64,000 nucleotides of DNA from Pseudomonas parasichuanensis (GTDB lineage: Bacteria > Pseudomonadota > Gammaproteobacteria > Pseudomonadales > Pseudomonadaceae), in the NCBI RefSeq assembly GCF_021601385.1, contig NZ_BQHO01000014.1, forward strand, positions 60,966 through 124,965, given 5' to 3'. Shown here piece by piece: positions 1 to 7,616 of the stretch (its first letter is position 1; every line of letters begins with the position of its first letter). A model generated the notes under the pieces. That model saw only the letters and a program-made list of their open reading frames with translations. It was not told the DNA's origin and did not search any database. The position numbers and the translations under genes are program-made.

Positions 1-385
1 ACTCGGTGGTGCGGCCTTCTTCGCTGACCTCCAGCGGCACGATGTAGCCGGGCAGTTTCACCTGCTGGCCATCGAGCGCCTTGACCACCGGCGCGTCGGG
101 CGCCTGCTGGCGGGCGGCGGGGGCGGACTCGGCGAGCGCACTGCCGATCTGCGACAGGTCGTGCAGCGGCGCCAGTTGCGGCGGGATGACCGGTGCGCCT
201 TCGGGGATCAGCGCGGGCCAGTCCAGTTCGCGGGGTTCGGCGGCCCAGGCCGCAGGCATGATCAACAGCAAGGCGGCCAGCACCGCAGCCACGCCTACAG
301 GTTTGCACTGTGCAGATGGACCTTGTGCAGTCCTGCAGGAGTCGGTTTGTCGGCGAAGGCTGGCGAACATCAAACAACGCAACAT
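1..385 (-). CDS. DUF3299 domain-containing exported protein (partial, 3' end outside window)
   Basis: The visible N-terminal ~128 residues contain a hydrophobic signal segment (VAAVLAALLLIMPAAWA) followed by a mature region with the motif VKLPGYIVPLEV, typical of DUF3299 proteins. The family is periplasmic and of unknown biochemistry; in Pseudomonas it is often the last gene of a zinc-responsive operon with a ZrgA-like protein and an FtsX-type ABC transporter, as here. I chose the ATG at 385 because a GAGGGTG Shine-Dalgarno sequence precedes it and it lies 8 bp after the permease stop. This gives an unusually long n-region of about 34 residues, part of which is encoded by a REP-like remnant. 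ATG 370 and GTG 292 are alternative starts. The C-terminus lies beyond the left edge. Confidence 0.75.
   Translation of the reverse strand, partial: MLRCLMFASLRRQTDSCRTAQGPSAQCKPVGVAAVLAALLLIMPAAWAAEPRELDWPALIPEGAPVIPPQLAPLHDLSQIGSALAESAPAARQQAPDAPVVKALDGQQVKLPGYIVPLEVSEEGRTTE
333..360. repeat. Degenerate REP-like unit inside the 5' end of the DUF3299 gene
   Basis: The bases CTGCAGGAGTCGGTTTGTCG followed by GCGAAGGC resemble the TGTAGGAGCCGGCTTGCCGG-type REP stem found across fluorescent pseudomonads. The unit lies within the predicted N-terminal coding region. The match is imperfect and has no inverted partner. Confidence 0.4.
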
Positions 386-393
386 GAACACCC

Positions 394-1659
394 TCAAAGA
401 TGAATCGACAAGCCATCGGCCAGCGACTGCCGATAGGCACGCCAGGCCGGCACGCTGCCCATCAGCAGCGCCGCACCGAGGATGATCCCCAGCAACGTCC
501 ACTCATGCGCACTGGGCCAATCCAACGGCAGGTACAGCCCGTAGTTGGCCTGCACGTAGCCCTGGGCCAGAGCGATCCCGGCATACAGCAACCCTAGCCC
601 TGCGACGATCCCGGCCAGCGCCAGGGCCAGCGCCTCGAGCACCAGCAACCCGGCGATATGCCACGGCCGGGCCCCCACCGAGCGCAGGATGGCCATCTCC
701 CGGCGGCGTTCGTTGAGGCTGGTGAGGATCGCCGTGAGCATGCCGATCAGCCCGGTCAGCACCACGAACAGCGACACCACGAACAGCGCCTGCTCGGCCG
801 TGCCCATCAGGCTCCACAGCTCCTGCAGGGCGACGCCGGGCAGGATCGCCAGCAGCGGCTCGTTGCGGTACTCGTTGATCTCGCGCTGCAGGCTGAAGGT
901 GGCGATCTTGTTGTTCAGCCCGAGCATGAAGGCGGTGATCGCCGCCGGTTGCAGGTCCATGCCGCGGGCCTGCTCGGCGCTGATGCGCCCGGCACCGCGT
1001 GCCGGCACGCCGTTGTGCCAGTCGATGTGGATCGCCTCCATGCCGGCCAGGCTGATGTGCAGGGTGCGGTCCACCGGGGTGCCGGTGCGCTTGAGCACGC
1101 CGACCACAGTGAATGGCTTGTCGTCGTGCTTGACCAGGCTGATGGCGGCTACGCCATGGGCCAGCACCAGTTTGTCGCCGAGCGTGTAGTGCAGCGCGTC
1201 GGCCACTTCGGCACCCAGCACCACTTCGAAGGGGTCGTCGGCGAAAGGCCGGCCCTGGTTGATCTCCAAGTGCTGGCGGCGGCCGTACTGGTAGTGGCTG
1301 AAGTAGTCGCCGGTGGTGCCCATCACCCGGTAGCCGCGGTGCGAGTCGCCCAGTGAAATCGGGATGGCCCACTTCACCCGTGGGTCCTTGGCGTACTGCT
1401 GGTAGCTGTCCCAACGGATGTTGTTGGTGGCGTTGCCGATGCGGAACACCGAATACAGCAGCAGGTTCACCGAACCCGAGCGGGCGCCGACGATCAGGTC
1501 GGTACCGCTGATGGTGCTGGCAAAGCTGGCGCGGGCTTCGGTGCGCACCCGTTCGACCGCCAGCAGCAGGCACACCGACAGGGCGATGGCGAAGGCGGTG
1601 AGCAGGGCGGTGAAACGGCGGTTGGCCAGGCTGGCCAGGGCAAGGCGGAGCAGGTACAT
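394..1659 (-). CDS. FtsX/MacB-type ABC transporter permease
   Basis: This 421-residue inner-membrane protein has the MacB/FtsX layout. There is one N-terminal transmembrane helix (residues ~17-36, TALLTAFAIALSVCLLLAV), a large periplasmic domain (~40-280), then three C-terminal helices (around 290-320, 335-365 and 385-410) with the conserved cytoplasmic turn LNERRREMAILRSVGA. Its start codon shares one base with the ATPase stop, so the two are translationally coupled. With the ATPase and the His-rich ZrgA-like protein it matches the Zur-regulated PA4063-PA4066-type operon known in P. aeruginosa. The substrate is not proven; a role in zinc uptake or zinc-responsive envelope function is inferred from context. 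Confidence 0.85.
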   Translation of the reverse strand: MYLLRLALASLANRRFTALLTAFAIALSVCLLLAVERVRTEARASFASTISGTDLIVGARSGSVNLLLYSVFRIGNATNNIRWDSYQQYAKDPRVKWAIPISLGDSHRGYRVMGTTGDYFSHYQYGRRQHLEINQGRPFADDPFEVVLGAEVADALHYTLGDKLVLAHGVAAISLVKHDDKPFTVVGVLKRTGTPVDRTLHISLAGMEAIHIDWHNGVPARGAGRISAEQARGMDLQPAAITAFMLGLNNKIATFSLQREINEYRNEPLLAILPGVALQELWSLMGTAEQALFVVSLFVVLTGLIGMLTAILTSLNERRREMAILRSVGARPWHIAGLLVLEALALALAGIVAGLGLLYAGIALAQGYVQANYGLYLPLDWPSAHEWTLLGIILGAALLMGSVPAWRAYRQSLADGLSIHL

Positions 1660-2369
1660 CAGGCCTCCCGGGGCGTGGCGGCGCGGTTGAGTTCGGCCAG
1701 GGACAGGTGACGGTCGAACAGCGGCGCCAGGCTCTGGTCATGGCTGACGAACAGCAGGCTGGAGCCGGCCGCGCGGCATTCGTCGAACAGCAGGCGGATG
1801 AAAGCTTCGCGGGTGTCGGCATCGAGCGCCGAGGTGGGTTCGTCGGCGATTACCAGTTCAGGTTGGCCGATCAGTGCGCGGGCTGCGGCCACACGCTGCT
1901 GCTGGCCGATCGACAGGCTGCCGGCCCGGCGCGTCAGCAGTTCGGGAGCATCGAGGCCCAGGTGCGCCAGCAAGTGCGCGGCGGCCTGGTCGATGCTGCC
2001 ATGGCGCTGGCTGGCGCGCTCGGCACGGGACTTCGAGAAGCGGCAGGGCAACTCGACGTTCTCGCGCACCGACAGAAACGGCAGCAGGTTGAACTGCTGG
2101 AAGATGTACCCGGTGTGATCGACCCGGAAGCGGTCGCGTGCGCCCTGGCTCAAGCTGGCCAAGTCCTGGCCGAGCAGCTGGATACGTCCCTGGCCCGGGC
2201 GGTTGACCCCGCCCAGCAGGCCGAGCAGGGTGGTCTTGCCGCTGCCACTGGGGCCCTTGAGGAACAGTGCCTCGCCGGCTTCCAGGCGGAACTCGGGGAT
2301 ATCCAGCAGCGGCCCCTGGCCGGGCCAGGCGAACACCAGGTCATGCAGCTCGATCAGCGCCTGGCTCAT
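1659..2369 (-). CDS. ABC transporter ATP-binding protein (LolD/MacB type)
   Basis: The 236-residue ATPase has a Walker A motif GPSGSGKTTLL (residues ~39-49), a Q-loop in YIFQQFNLLPFLSV, an ABC signature LSIGQQQRVAAARAL, Walker B VIADEPTSALD and the H-loop SHDQ. This composition is typical of LolD/MacB-class ATPases that partner FtsX-like permeases. It powers the permease encoded immediately downstream and begins directly after the stop of the ZrgA-like gene. Transport direction and substrate are not evident from the protein; neighbours suggest a zinc-starvation function. Confidence 0.9.
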   Translation of the reverse strand: MSQALIELHDLVFAWPGQGPLLDIPEFRLEAGEALFLKGPSGSGKTTLLGLLGGVNRPGQGRIQLLGQDLASLSQGARDRFRVDHTGYIFQQFNLLPFLSVRENVELPCRFSKSRAERASQRHGSIDQAAAHLLAHLGLDAPELLTRRAGSLSIGQQQRVAAARALIGQPELVIADEPTSALDADTREAFIRLLFDECRAAGSSLLFVSHDQSLAPLFDRHLSLAELNRAATPREA

Positions 2370-2951
2370 TCAGAACGCGACCACGGCCTTGGCCGCAGTG
2401 GCCTCGACACCTTTCTGACCGTTGGGGCCGATCAGTTGCACGTTGACCTTCTGGGTCTGCGGGAAGGTCTTGAACAGCGGGCCGAGGTCGAGCTGGGTAA
2501 GCTTGGCCGCAGTGGCGCAGGTGAACTGGTAGTGGGCGTTCACATCGGCGTGCTGGTGGCCGTGCTCATGTTCGTGGGCGTCGCCATCGTCATCGGCATG
2601 GGCGGCGTCGCCGAACAGCGGGCTTTCCAGCTCTTGCGCTTCATCCTTGCAGCCGGCGGCCTGGGCCAGGCCGAACAGCTTCAGCGGTTGCTCCAGTTGC
2701 TGGCGTGCGGCGGCGACCTTGGCCTTGTCGGCGTCGGTGCTGGCGGCGTGCTCGAAACCGACCAGGTTCATGGCCGGGCTGTCCAGTTCCAGCTCCAGGG
2801 TGTTGCCGTCGAGCACCACGTTGAGCTTGGCCACGCCATGTTCATGGGCGCCGAGGGTGCCATGATCGTGGTCATGATCATGCTCGTCGTGGGCATGGGC
2901 CACGGCCAGGGGCAGCAGGGCGAACGGCAGGGCGAGCAGCAAACGACGCAT
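2370..2951 (-). CDS. DUF2796/ZrgA family zinc-binding periplasmic protein
   Basis: The 193-residue exported protein has a signal peptide (MRRLLLALPFALLPLAVAHA) followed at once by a His/Asp-rich stretch (HDEHDHDHDHG), and a second His-rich segment near residues 130-145 (HEHEHGHQHADVNAH). These are probable Zn2+ ligands. DUF2796 proteins such as Vibrio ZrgA and Pseudomonas PA4063 are Zur-regulated zinc-uptake components. ATG 2951 was chosen because GGAG lies at proper spacing and the signal peptide starts there; the longer upstream frame has no such signal. It is the first gene of the operon, about 40 bp downstream of a Zur-box-like palindrome. Confidence 0.88.
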   Translation of the reverse strand: MRRLLLALPFALLPLAVAHAHDEHDHDHDHGTLGAHEHGVAKLNVVLDGNTLELELDSPAMNLVGFEHAASTDADKAKVAAARQQLEQPLKLFGLAQAAGCKDEAQELESPLFGDAAHADDDGDAHEHEHGHQHADVNAHYQFTCATAAKLTQLDLGPLFKTFPQTQKVNVQLIGPNGQKGVEATAAKAVVAF

Positions 2952-2983
2952 GGACAGCTCCAGAAGCGGCTTGGAAAGATTTG

Positions 2984-3001
2984 GTAATGTTATAACAATT
3001 T
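2984..3001 (-). promoter_or_regulatory. Candidate Zur (zinc uptake regulator) box
   Basis: GTAATGTTATAACAATTT contains the perfect 10-bp palindrome TGTTATAACA (2988-2997) and matches the left half of the proteobacterial Zur consensus GTAATGTTATAACATTAC. The site is AT-rich in a GC-rich region and lies ~37 bp upstream of the ZrgA-like start. TATAAC within it could also be the -10 element, so bound Zur would block transcription. Repression is inferred from the sequence match and operon content. Confidence 0.65.
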
Positions 3002-3083
3002 TTCTTTGGCCCGCCAGCCCGCCTGGCGCAGGTTTCATGTTGCTGTAGCATGCCTGCATTGACCTGGGCACAAGGAAAGCATC

Positions 3084-3437
3084 ATGAGAATTCGTGGGCA
3101 GATTGGTGAATGGCCGGTGGACCTGACCATCGAGCTGGAACCGCAAGAATGGGCGCAGCTGGGGCGGCAGGTGGTACTGCCAGCGGCTGGCGAAGCCCCG
3201 CAGGCAGCGACTGCCAGCCCGCCGCCGCGCCAGGATGACGGGCAGTGGGCGGCAGCCTGTGAGCTGCTGCGCGAGGCCGGACAGATGAGTGGCCCCGAGT
3301 TGCTGGACCGGCTGGAGCTGCTGGCGGGCAGCACCGCGGCGGGCAAGCGGTTGCTGGTGCGCTTGCGCCATAGCCCACAAGTTAAGGTGCAAAGTGGGGT
3401 GGACGCGCCCGTCTATTGCTGGGTCGGGACGGCCTGA
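3084..3437 (+). CDS. Conserved hypothetical protein, 117 aa
   Basis: I do not recognise a named family. The protein has no signal peptide or membrane segment. The N-terminal half (MRIRGQIGEWPVDLTIELEP) looks like a beta-rich module. A proline/alanine linker (~residues 37-52, with ASPPPRQ) leads to a helical C-terminal half with a Leu-rich repeat-like segment (ELLDRLELLAGS). Codon use matches neighbouring core genes. It is divergent from the zinc operon and shares the short intergenic region holding the Zur-like box, so it could be zinc-responsive, but nothing else supports that. Confidence 0.7.
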   Translation: MRIRGQIGEWPVDLTIELEPQEWAQLGRQVVLPAAGEAPQAATASPPPRQDDGQWAAACELLREAGQMSGPELLDRLELLAGSTAAGKRLLVRLRHSPQVKVQSGVDAPVYCWVGTA

Positions 3438-3524
3438 CACGGCGAGACCTGACAGTTTTGCCAGTTGTCGGCTCAGGTGAGTGTGGCGAGCATTGCTTAA
3501 CCCACTTGAATGAGATTCGGTGTC

Positions 3525-5015
3525 ATGGCAAATCTTGAAGATGAAACCGACGCTGTTAGTGTCACCGCAAAGGTGCTGGCCGATTGGCCCTTCCTGATTG
3601 AATTCGATTGCGCAAAGTTAGACCAATTGTGGGCCCGGTATGGGCTCGCGCCCGGCGGTACGGGCTTTGCGAGCCCGCACCTGCAGTTCGAGGTTGCAAC
3701 GTCTTCACGAAGTGCATTCTTTGCCAGTTGTACCTTGGGAACGCTGCATCTGCAGGCGGTCGCGAACCGTGCTGGCGGTCAGAGGTTGCGGATCAGGCGC
3801 CCGGTGCTCGATTGCGTGCAGGTGAGCTTGCTGCAGGGGCCTGGCCGGCCGATGCGCTCGATCGGCGAGGTGCGGCGCATTTTGCCGGCACAAGCGGTCG
3901 AGCTGTACCTGGACATCGACCTTGCCGCCAACTACGGGCTCTACGACAGCCAGGGCCGGGTTTCCCTGGGCTGGGGCAACTACCCCCAGTTCGGCCTGTC
4001 AGGGGAAGGCAATGGGCTGGATGTGGTGCCCTATCAGGTGTATTTCTCCGGCTTGCCAGCTGTGGACAAGTTCATCGACCTCGGTGACTTGCGTTCCGAA
4101 AGCGACGTGGTGCTCAAACCTATGGAGTTTGTGCTGCGTTATGTCGGTGAGCAGGCGCAGAGCCTCATGCTGCATCCGTTTATTCACGGGAAGAACGGCG
4201 GCGTATTCCCGCACAGCTATTCAAACTGGACGAGCCCGAATTCAGGCGTGGGCATGGCGCTGGACCCGATACATTATACCGACTTGATGATCCCTGACGT
4301 CGCCGCCAGCCCATCGTTGCTGTTCCCTCGGCAGATGGCCTACAACCCCAGGTTCAGGGATGTTATCGGGGAGATACAAGTAGAATTCGAGGAGCAGCAG
4401 AGCAGCTCACCAACACCCGTCGCTGCTGAGCCAGCGCTTTCGCTCGAGCCCATGGTAGCGGTGTCCAGCCCCGGGCAGGTGGTCGAATTCGAGCTGTTAC
4501 CTGCGCAGACTGGCGATGAAACGCCTCATTGGATGGTGAGTGGCAACCGCAACTACGCCCCTGACGGCTGGCGCTGCAAAGTCATGCCCAGCGGCATGAG
4601 AGCGGCCTTGAGCCAGGCTGAGGGCAACGAGCAATTCAACATATATCGATTGATTGAGTTCGTCACAGTCACTGCCTCGGTCGGAGGTGCCTCATTCACG
4701 GCCTCGATGGTCGCGCTGGCCGCCGCACCTACCGGTTACCTGCGTGCCGACCTGTGGGACGGTGGACGGTGGGTGATCCGACTGTGCTACCTAGACAAGG
4801 AAGGAAATGAGGCCGTCATTTCCCTCGATGACATGGTTGCGGATGGGGTCAATTGCTACATCGGCCGCAATGGGCTTATCGAACCCATCGTTGGTGAGCT
4901 GTACTGCATCGTGCGAGCCTATGACTCCAGCGGTGATACGGGGGTCTGGGCGTTCATGGTGCTACCGGTGCCACTGCTTGACTCGCAAACGGTATTGGAC
5001 CTCGACATTACCTGA
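3525..5015 (+). CDS. Hypothetical protein, 496 aa, possible accessory gene
   Basis: No family is recognised. The product begins MANLEDETDAVSVTAKVLAD if ATG 3525 is used; ATG 3510 in the same frame would add five residues, and neither start has a strong ribosome site. There is no signal peptide, transmembrane helix or obvious catalytic motif. The sequence is rich in beta-strand-like Val/Tyr/Trp patterns (QVYFSGLPAVDKFIDLGD; DLWDGGRWVIRLCYLDKEG), suggesting repeated beta-sandwich domains, perhaps of surface or toxin-associated type. Base composition is locally lower in GC than its neighbours (for example ATTCAACATATATCGATTGA near 4636), hinting at horizontal acquisition. It is monocistronic, ending 21 bp before the convergent thioredoxin gene. 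Confidence 0.7.
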   Translation: MANLEDETDAVSVTAKVLADWPFLIEFDCAKLDQLWARYGLAPGGTGFASPHLQFEVATSSRSAFFASCTLGTLHLQAVANRAGGQRLRIRRPVLDCVQVSLLQGPGRPMRSIGEVRRILPAQAVELYLDIDLAANYGLYDSQGRVSLGWGNYPQFGLSGEGNGLDVVPYQVYFSGLPAVDKFIDLGDLRSESDVVLKPMEFVLRYVGEQAQSLMLHPFIHGKNGGVFPHSYSNWTSPNSGVGMALDPIHYTDLMIPDVAASPSLLFPRQMAYNPRFRDVIGEIQVEFEEQQSSSPTPVAAEPALSLEPMVAVSSPGQVVEFELLPAQTGDETPHWMVSGNRNYAPDGWRCKVMPSGMRAALSQAEGNEQFNIYRLIEFVTVTASVGGASFTASMVALAAAPTGYLRADLWDGGRWVIRLCYLDKEGNEAVISLDDMVADGVNCYIGRNGLIEPIVGELYCIVRAYDSSGDTGVWAFMVLPVPLLDSQTVLDLDIT

Positions 5016-5036
5016 GGCGATAGTTGTCCGCCGTGC

Positions 5037-5909
5037 TCAGAACATCGCAGCAGACAGCTTGCGCCGGTACAGGCTGACCAATGGATGTTCGCTGCCCAAT
5101 AGCTCGAATACCTGCAGCAGCGCTTTCTGCGGCAGGCCGTTCTCGTACGCGCGATTGCGTTGGAACAGCTTCAGCAGCCCGTCCAGCGCCGCTTCGTACT
5201 GTTGGCGCGCCAGTTGCTGGATGCACAGCTGGTAGGCCGCTTCGTCATCTTGCGGGTTCTGCGCCAGGCGGCTCTTCAGCTCGGCGGCTTCCGGCAGGCT
5301 GGCAGCCTGGCGCAGGAAGGTCAGCTGGGCCTTGGCACCGGCCAATGCGGCCTTGTGTTCGTCGGTCTTGACTGCATCAAGCACCACTTGCGCTTCGCCC
5401 AGCTCACCGCGTTCGGCGAGGCAGCGGGCGTACAGGATCAGCGCCTCGGCATTGCTGTTGTCTTCACCCAGCAGCACCTGCAGCAGCGCTTCGGCCTCGC
5501 TGAAACGGCTCTCGGTGAACAGCGCCTTGGCCTGCTCCAGTGGCGCGGCGGTCGGCGGTGCGGGCATCTGCACATGGGGTTCGAGCATCGTGCGGATAGC
5601 CGACTCGGGCTGGGCGCCGGCAAAGCCGTCGACCGGCTGGCCATCCTTGAACAGCACCACGGTCGGCAGGCTGCGGATGCCGAACTGGGCCACCACCTGC
5701 TGCTCGACATCGCAGTTGATCTTGGCCAGCAGCAGCTCGCCCTGGTAGCCCTCGGTGATCTTCGCCAGCAGCGGCATCAGGGCCTTGCATGGCGCGCACC
5801 ACTCGGCCCAGAAGTCGACCAGGACAGGTTTGTGGAAGGAGTTCTCGATGACCAGTTGCTGGAAGGTGGCATCGGTGGCGTCGAAGATAAACGGGGTTTC
5901 CTGACTCAT
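5037..5909 (-). CDS. cnoX: Thioredoxin-domain co-chaperone, CnoX/YbbN family
   Basis: The 290-residue protein has an N-terminal thioredoxin fold (~1-110) with the active-site motif EWCAPCKALMP (Cys-Ala-Pro-Cys near residues 38-41) and the cis-Pro segment IRSLPTVVLF. A C-terminal TPR-like helical region (~120-285) follows. E. coli CnoX has SxxC at this site and acts mainly as a chlorine-activated holdase that hands clients to GroEL/DnaK; this homologue keeps both cysteines and may also be a redox-active reductase. It is cytoplasmic, and probably transcribed alone or ahead of nothing, since it converges on the preceding hypothetical gene. Confidence 0.85.
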   Translation of the reverse strand: MSQETPFIFDATDATFQQLVIENSFHKPVLVDFWAEWCAPCKALMPLLAKITEGYQGELLLAKINCDVEQQVVAQFGIRSLPTVVLFKDGQPVDGFAGAQPESAIRTMLEPHVQMPAPPTAAPLEQAKALFTESRFSEAEALLQVLLGEDNSNAEALILYARCLAERGELGEAQVVLDAVKTDEHKAALAGAKAQLTFLRQAASLPEAAELKSRLAQNPQDDEAAYQLCIQQLARQQYEAALDGLLKLFQRNRAYENGLPQKALLQVFELLGSEHPLVSLYRRKLSAAMF

Positions 5910-5940
5910 TACGACTCTCGCAAAACCGTGAATGGCACCA

Positions 5941-6600
5941 CTATAAAGGCTCGCGACTCGCGTGGTACAGGCTGACCCGGCGGAATTCGTGCGGCTCGGC
6001 CAGGTCGGGCAGGGTCAGGGCTTCGAGCACGCCCAGCGGGCGGTACTGCGGGTGGCTGAAGTCGCGCACGCGCGAATCGGCCACCAGCGCCTGGCGGCCA
6101 CGGCTGAGGAATTCATCCAGCAGCGGCAGGTTGGCGCGGTCATACAGCACATCGGCGACCAGGATCAGGTCGAAGCGGTCGGCCTCGGCGAAGAAGTCGC
6201 TGCTGTAGTTTAGCGCCACGCCATTGAGCGCGGCATTGGCGCGGCAGGCGTCGAGGGCCAGCGGGTCGAGGTCGCAGGCCACCACTTCCAGCGCGCCCGC
6301 CCGGGCCGCAGCAATGCCGGCGATGCCGGAGCCGGCGCCGAAGTCCAGCACGCGCTTGCCGCGCACCCATTCCGGGCGCTCGGCCAGGTAGCGCGCCATG
6401 GCCAGGCCGCTGGCCCAGCAGAAGCTCCAGTAGGGCGGCTCTTCGAGGATGCGCCGGGTTTCCTCGCTGCTGAATTCGCGGTCCATGTTCTGGTCGTCGA
6501 TCAGCCACAGCTTGAGTTCGCAGCCAGGCAGCTCGCTGACCACCAGGCGCGCTTCGCCGATCAGGCCGCTCAGGGCCTGTTGCAGGGCGTGTGGTGCCAT
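5941..6600 (-). CDS. Class I SAM-dependent methyltransferase (ETFB lysine/NNMT-like group)
   Basis: This 219-residue cytoplasmic protein carries the class I SAM-binding motif [20 protein letters not shown] (near residues 82-101), the acidic post-motif [21 protein letters not shown] and a motif-II-like [20 protein letters not shown]. The family includes protein-lysine methyltransferases of the METTL20/ETFB-KMT type and is often annotated as predicted nicotinamide N-methylase. The substrate cannot be inferred. Its ATG directly abuts the stop of the upstream YbaY lipoprotein gene, so the two are co-transcribed. Confidence 0.8.
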   Translation of the reverse strand: MAPHALQQALSGLIGEARLVVSELPGCELKLWLIDDQNMDREFSSEETRRILEEPPYWSFCWASGLAMARYLAERPEWVRGKRVLDFGAGSGIAGIAAARAGALEVVACDLDPLALDACRANAALNGVALNYSSDFFAEADRFDLILVADVLYDRANLPLLDEFLSRGRQALVADSRVRDFSHPQYRPLGVLEALTLPDLAEPHEFRRVSLYHASREPL

Positions 6601-7053
6601 TTACGGGGCCTTTTCGAAACGCAGCGGGCCGGTGGCCTGGGTTTCGGCCTGGGCAATACGCACCGGTGGCAGGTGCATGATCAACTGGCCGGACTGGCTG
6701 GCGCGGCCGCGCAGCTCTACCCGTGCGCCGGCGGGGAATGCCTCGGGGTTGAAGCGCAGCTGGTAGGGCAGGGCCTGGCCGGTGCCGGTCAGGGTGCTGC
6801 TGGCCAGCAGTTGTTGCGGGCGGCCACGGTCGTCGATGACCAGCAGCGCCAGTTCGACGTCGGCGCCGGCGGGGATCGCCATGAGCGTGCCGCTCAACTC
6901 GCGCTGGTAGGCCGGCAGCGGGCCGAGCGGCTGGGCTTTCTTCGCCACCTTGGCCGGTACGGGCGCCGGGGCCTGCTCAGGCTTTGGTCGGTCGCTGCCG
7001 CAAGCGGCGAGCAGGGCGGCGGCGCACAGCACGACGAGCGCTCGGTAGTGCAT
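6601..7053 (-). CDS. YbaY family lipoprotein
   Basis: The 150-residue product starts with a lipoprotein signal ([20 protein letters not shown], lipobox LAAC). After a Pro/Lys-rich linker comes a YbaY-type beta-sandwich domain (~45-150) with [20 protein letters not shown] and a C-terminal half ending in [17 protein letters not shown]. YbaY proteins are outer-membrane lipoproteins of unknown function, with a fold resembling META/HslJ-type secretion lipoproteins. The residue after the lipid-anchored Cys is Gly, consistent with outer-membrane sorting. It is first in a two-gene unit with the methyltransferase and divergent from nrdR. Confidence 0.82.
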   Translation of the reverse strand: MHYRALVVLCAAALLAACGSDRPKPEQAPAPVPAKVAKKAQPLGPLPAYQRELSGTLMAIPAGADVELALLVIDDRGRPQQLLASSTLTGTGQALPYQLRFNPEAFPAGARVELRGRASQSGQLIMHLPPVRIAQAETQATGPLRFEKAP

Positions 7054-7084
7054 GGTGTAGTCCTTGGCGGGCAGATTTGCATGG

Positions 7085-7120
7085 ATGGTAGCTTGTCTTG
7101 CCAGTGCAATGCGCTACCAT
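7085..7120. promoter_or_regulatory. Dyad in the divergent YbaY/nrdR promoter region
   Basis: ATGGTAGC (7085-7092) and its exact reverse complement GCTACCAT (7113-7120) flank a 20-bp spacer. TACCAT with an upstream TTGTCT at 16-bp spacing gives a weak sigma-70 fit toward nrdR. The symmetry may simply place -10 hexamers on both strands, or may be an operator. Confidence 0.35.
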
Positions 7121-7149
7121 GGCCCTCCCTTTTTTTGTTGCCTGCCACC

Positions 7150-7614
7150 ATGCACTGTCCGTTTTGCGGTGCCAACGACACCAAGGTCATCGACTCGCGC
7201 CTGGTCGCCGAGGGCGAACAGGTCCGTCGCCGTCGCGAATGCGTCGCCTGCGGCGAGCGCTTCACTACCTTCGAAACCGCCGAGCTGGTCCTGCCACGGC
7301 TGATCAAGCAGGACGGCACGCGCCAGCCCTTCGACGAAGACAAGCTGCGGGCCGGCATGCAGCGTGCGCTGGAGAAACGCCCGGTGAGCGTCGAGCGCCT
7401 GGAAGCGGCGCTGGCGCACATCAAGAGCCGCCTGCGCGCCACGGGCGAGCGTGAAGTGAAGTCGCTGGTGGTCGGTGAGCTGGTGATGGCCGAGCTGCGT
7501 AAACTCGACGAAGTCGCCTACATCCGTTTTGCCTCGGTCTACCGGCGTTTCCAGGACCTCGACGAGTTCCGCGAAGAAATCGACCGCCTGGCCCGCGAGC
7601 CAGCCAAAGAGTAA
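7150..7614 (+). CDS. nrdR: Transcriptional repressor NrdR
   Basis: The 154-residue regulator begins [17 protein letters not shown]. It has an N-terminal zinc ribbon (CPFC ... CVACGERF, four Cys within residues 3-34) and an ATP-cone domain (~49-139, [20 protein letters not shown]). NrdR senses dATP/ATP and represses ribonucleotide reductase genes. The start at 7150 is the ATG of the invariant zinc ribbon; the longer upstream frame is not conserved coding. It heads the conserved ribDE-ribBA-ribH-nusB gene order, with 2 bp between its stop and ribD. Confidence 0.96.
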   Translation: MHCPFCGANDTKVIDSRLVAEGEQVRRRRECVACGERFTTFETAELVLPRLIKQDGTRQPFDEDKLRAGMQRALEKRPVSVERLEAALAHIKSRLRATGEREVKSLVVGELVMAELRKLDEVAYIRFASVYRRFQDLDEFREEIDRLAREPAKE

Positions 7615-7616
7615 GC

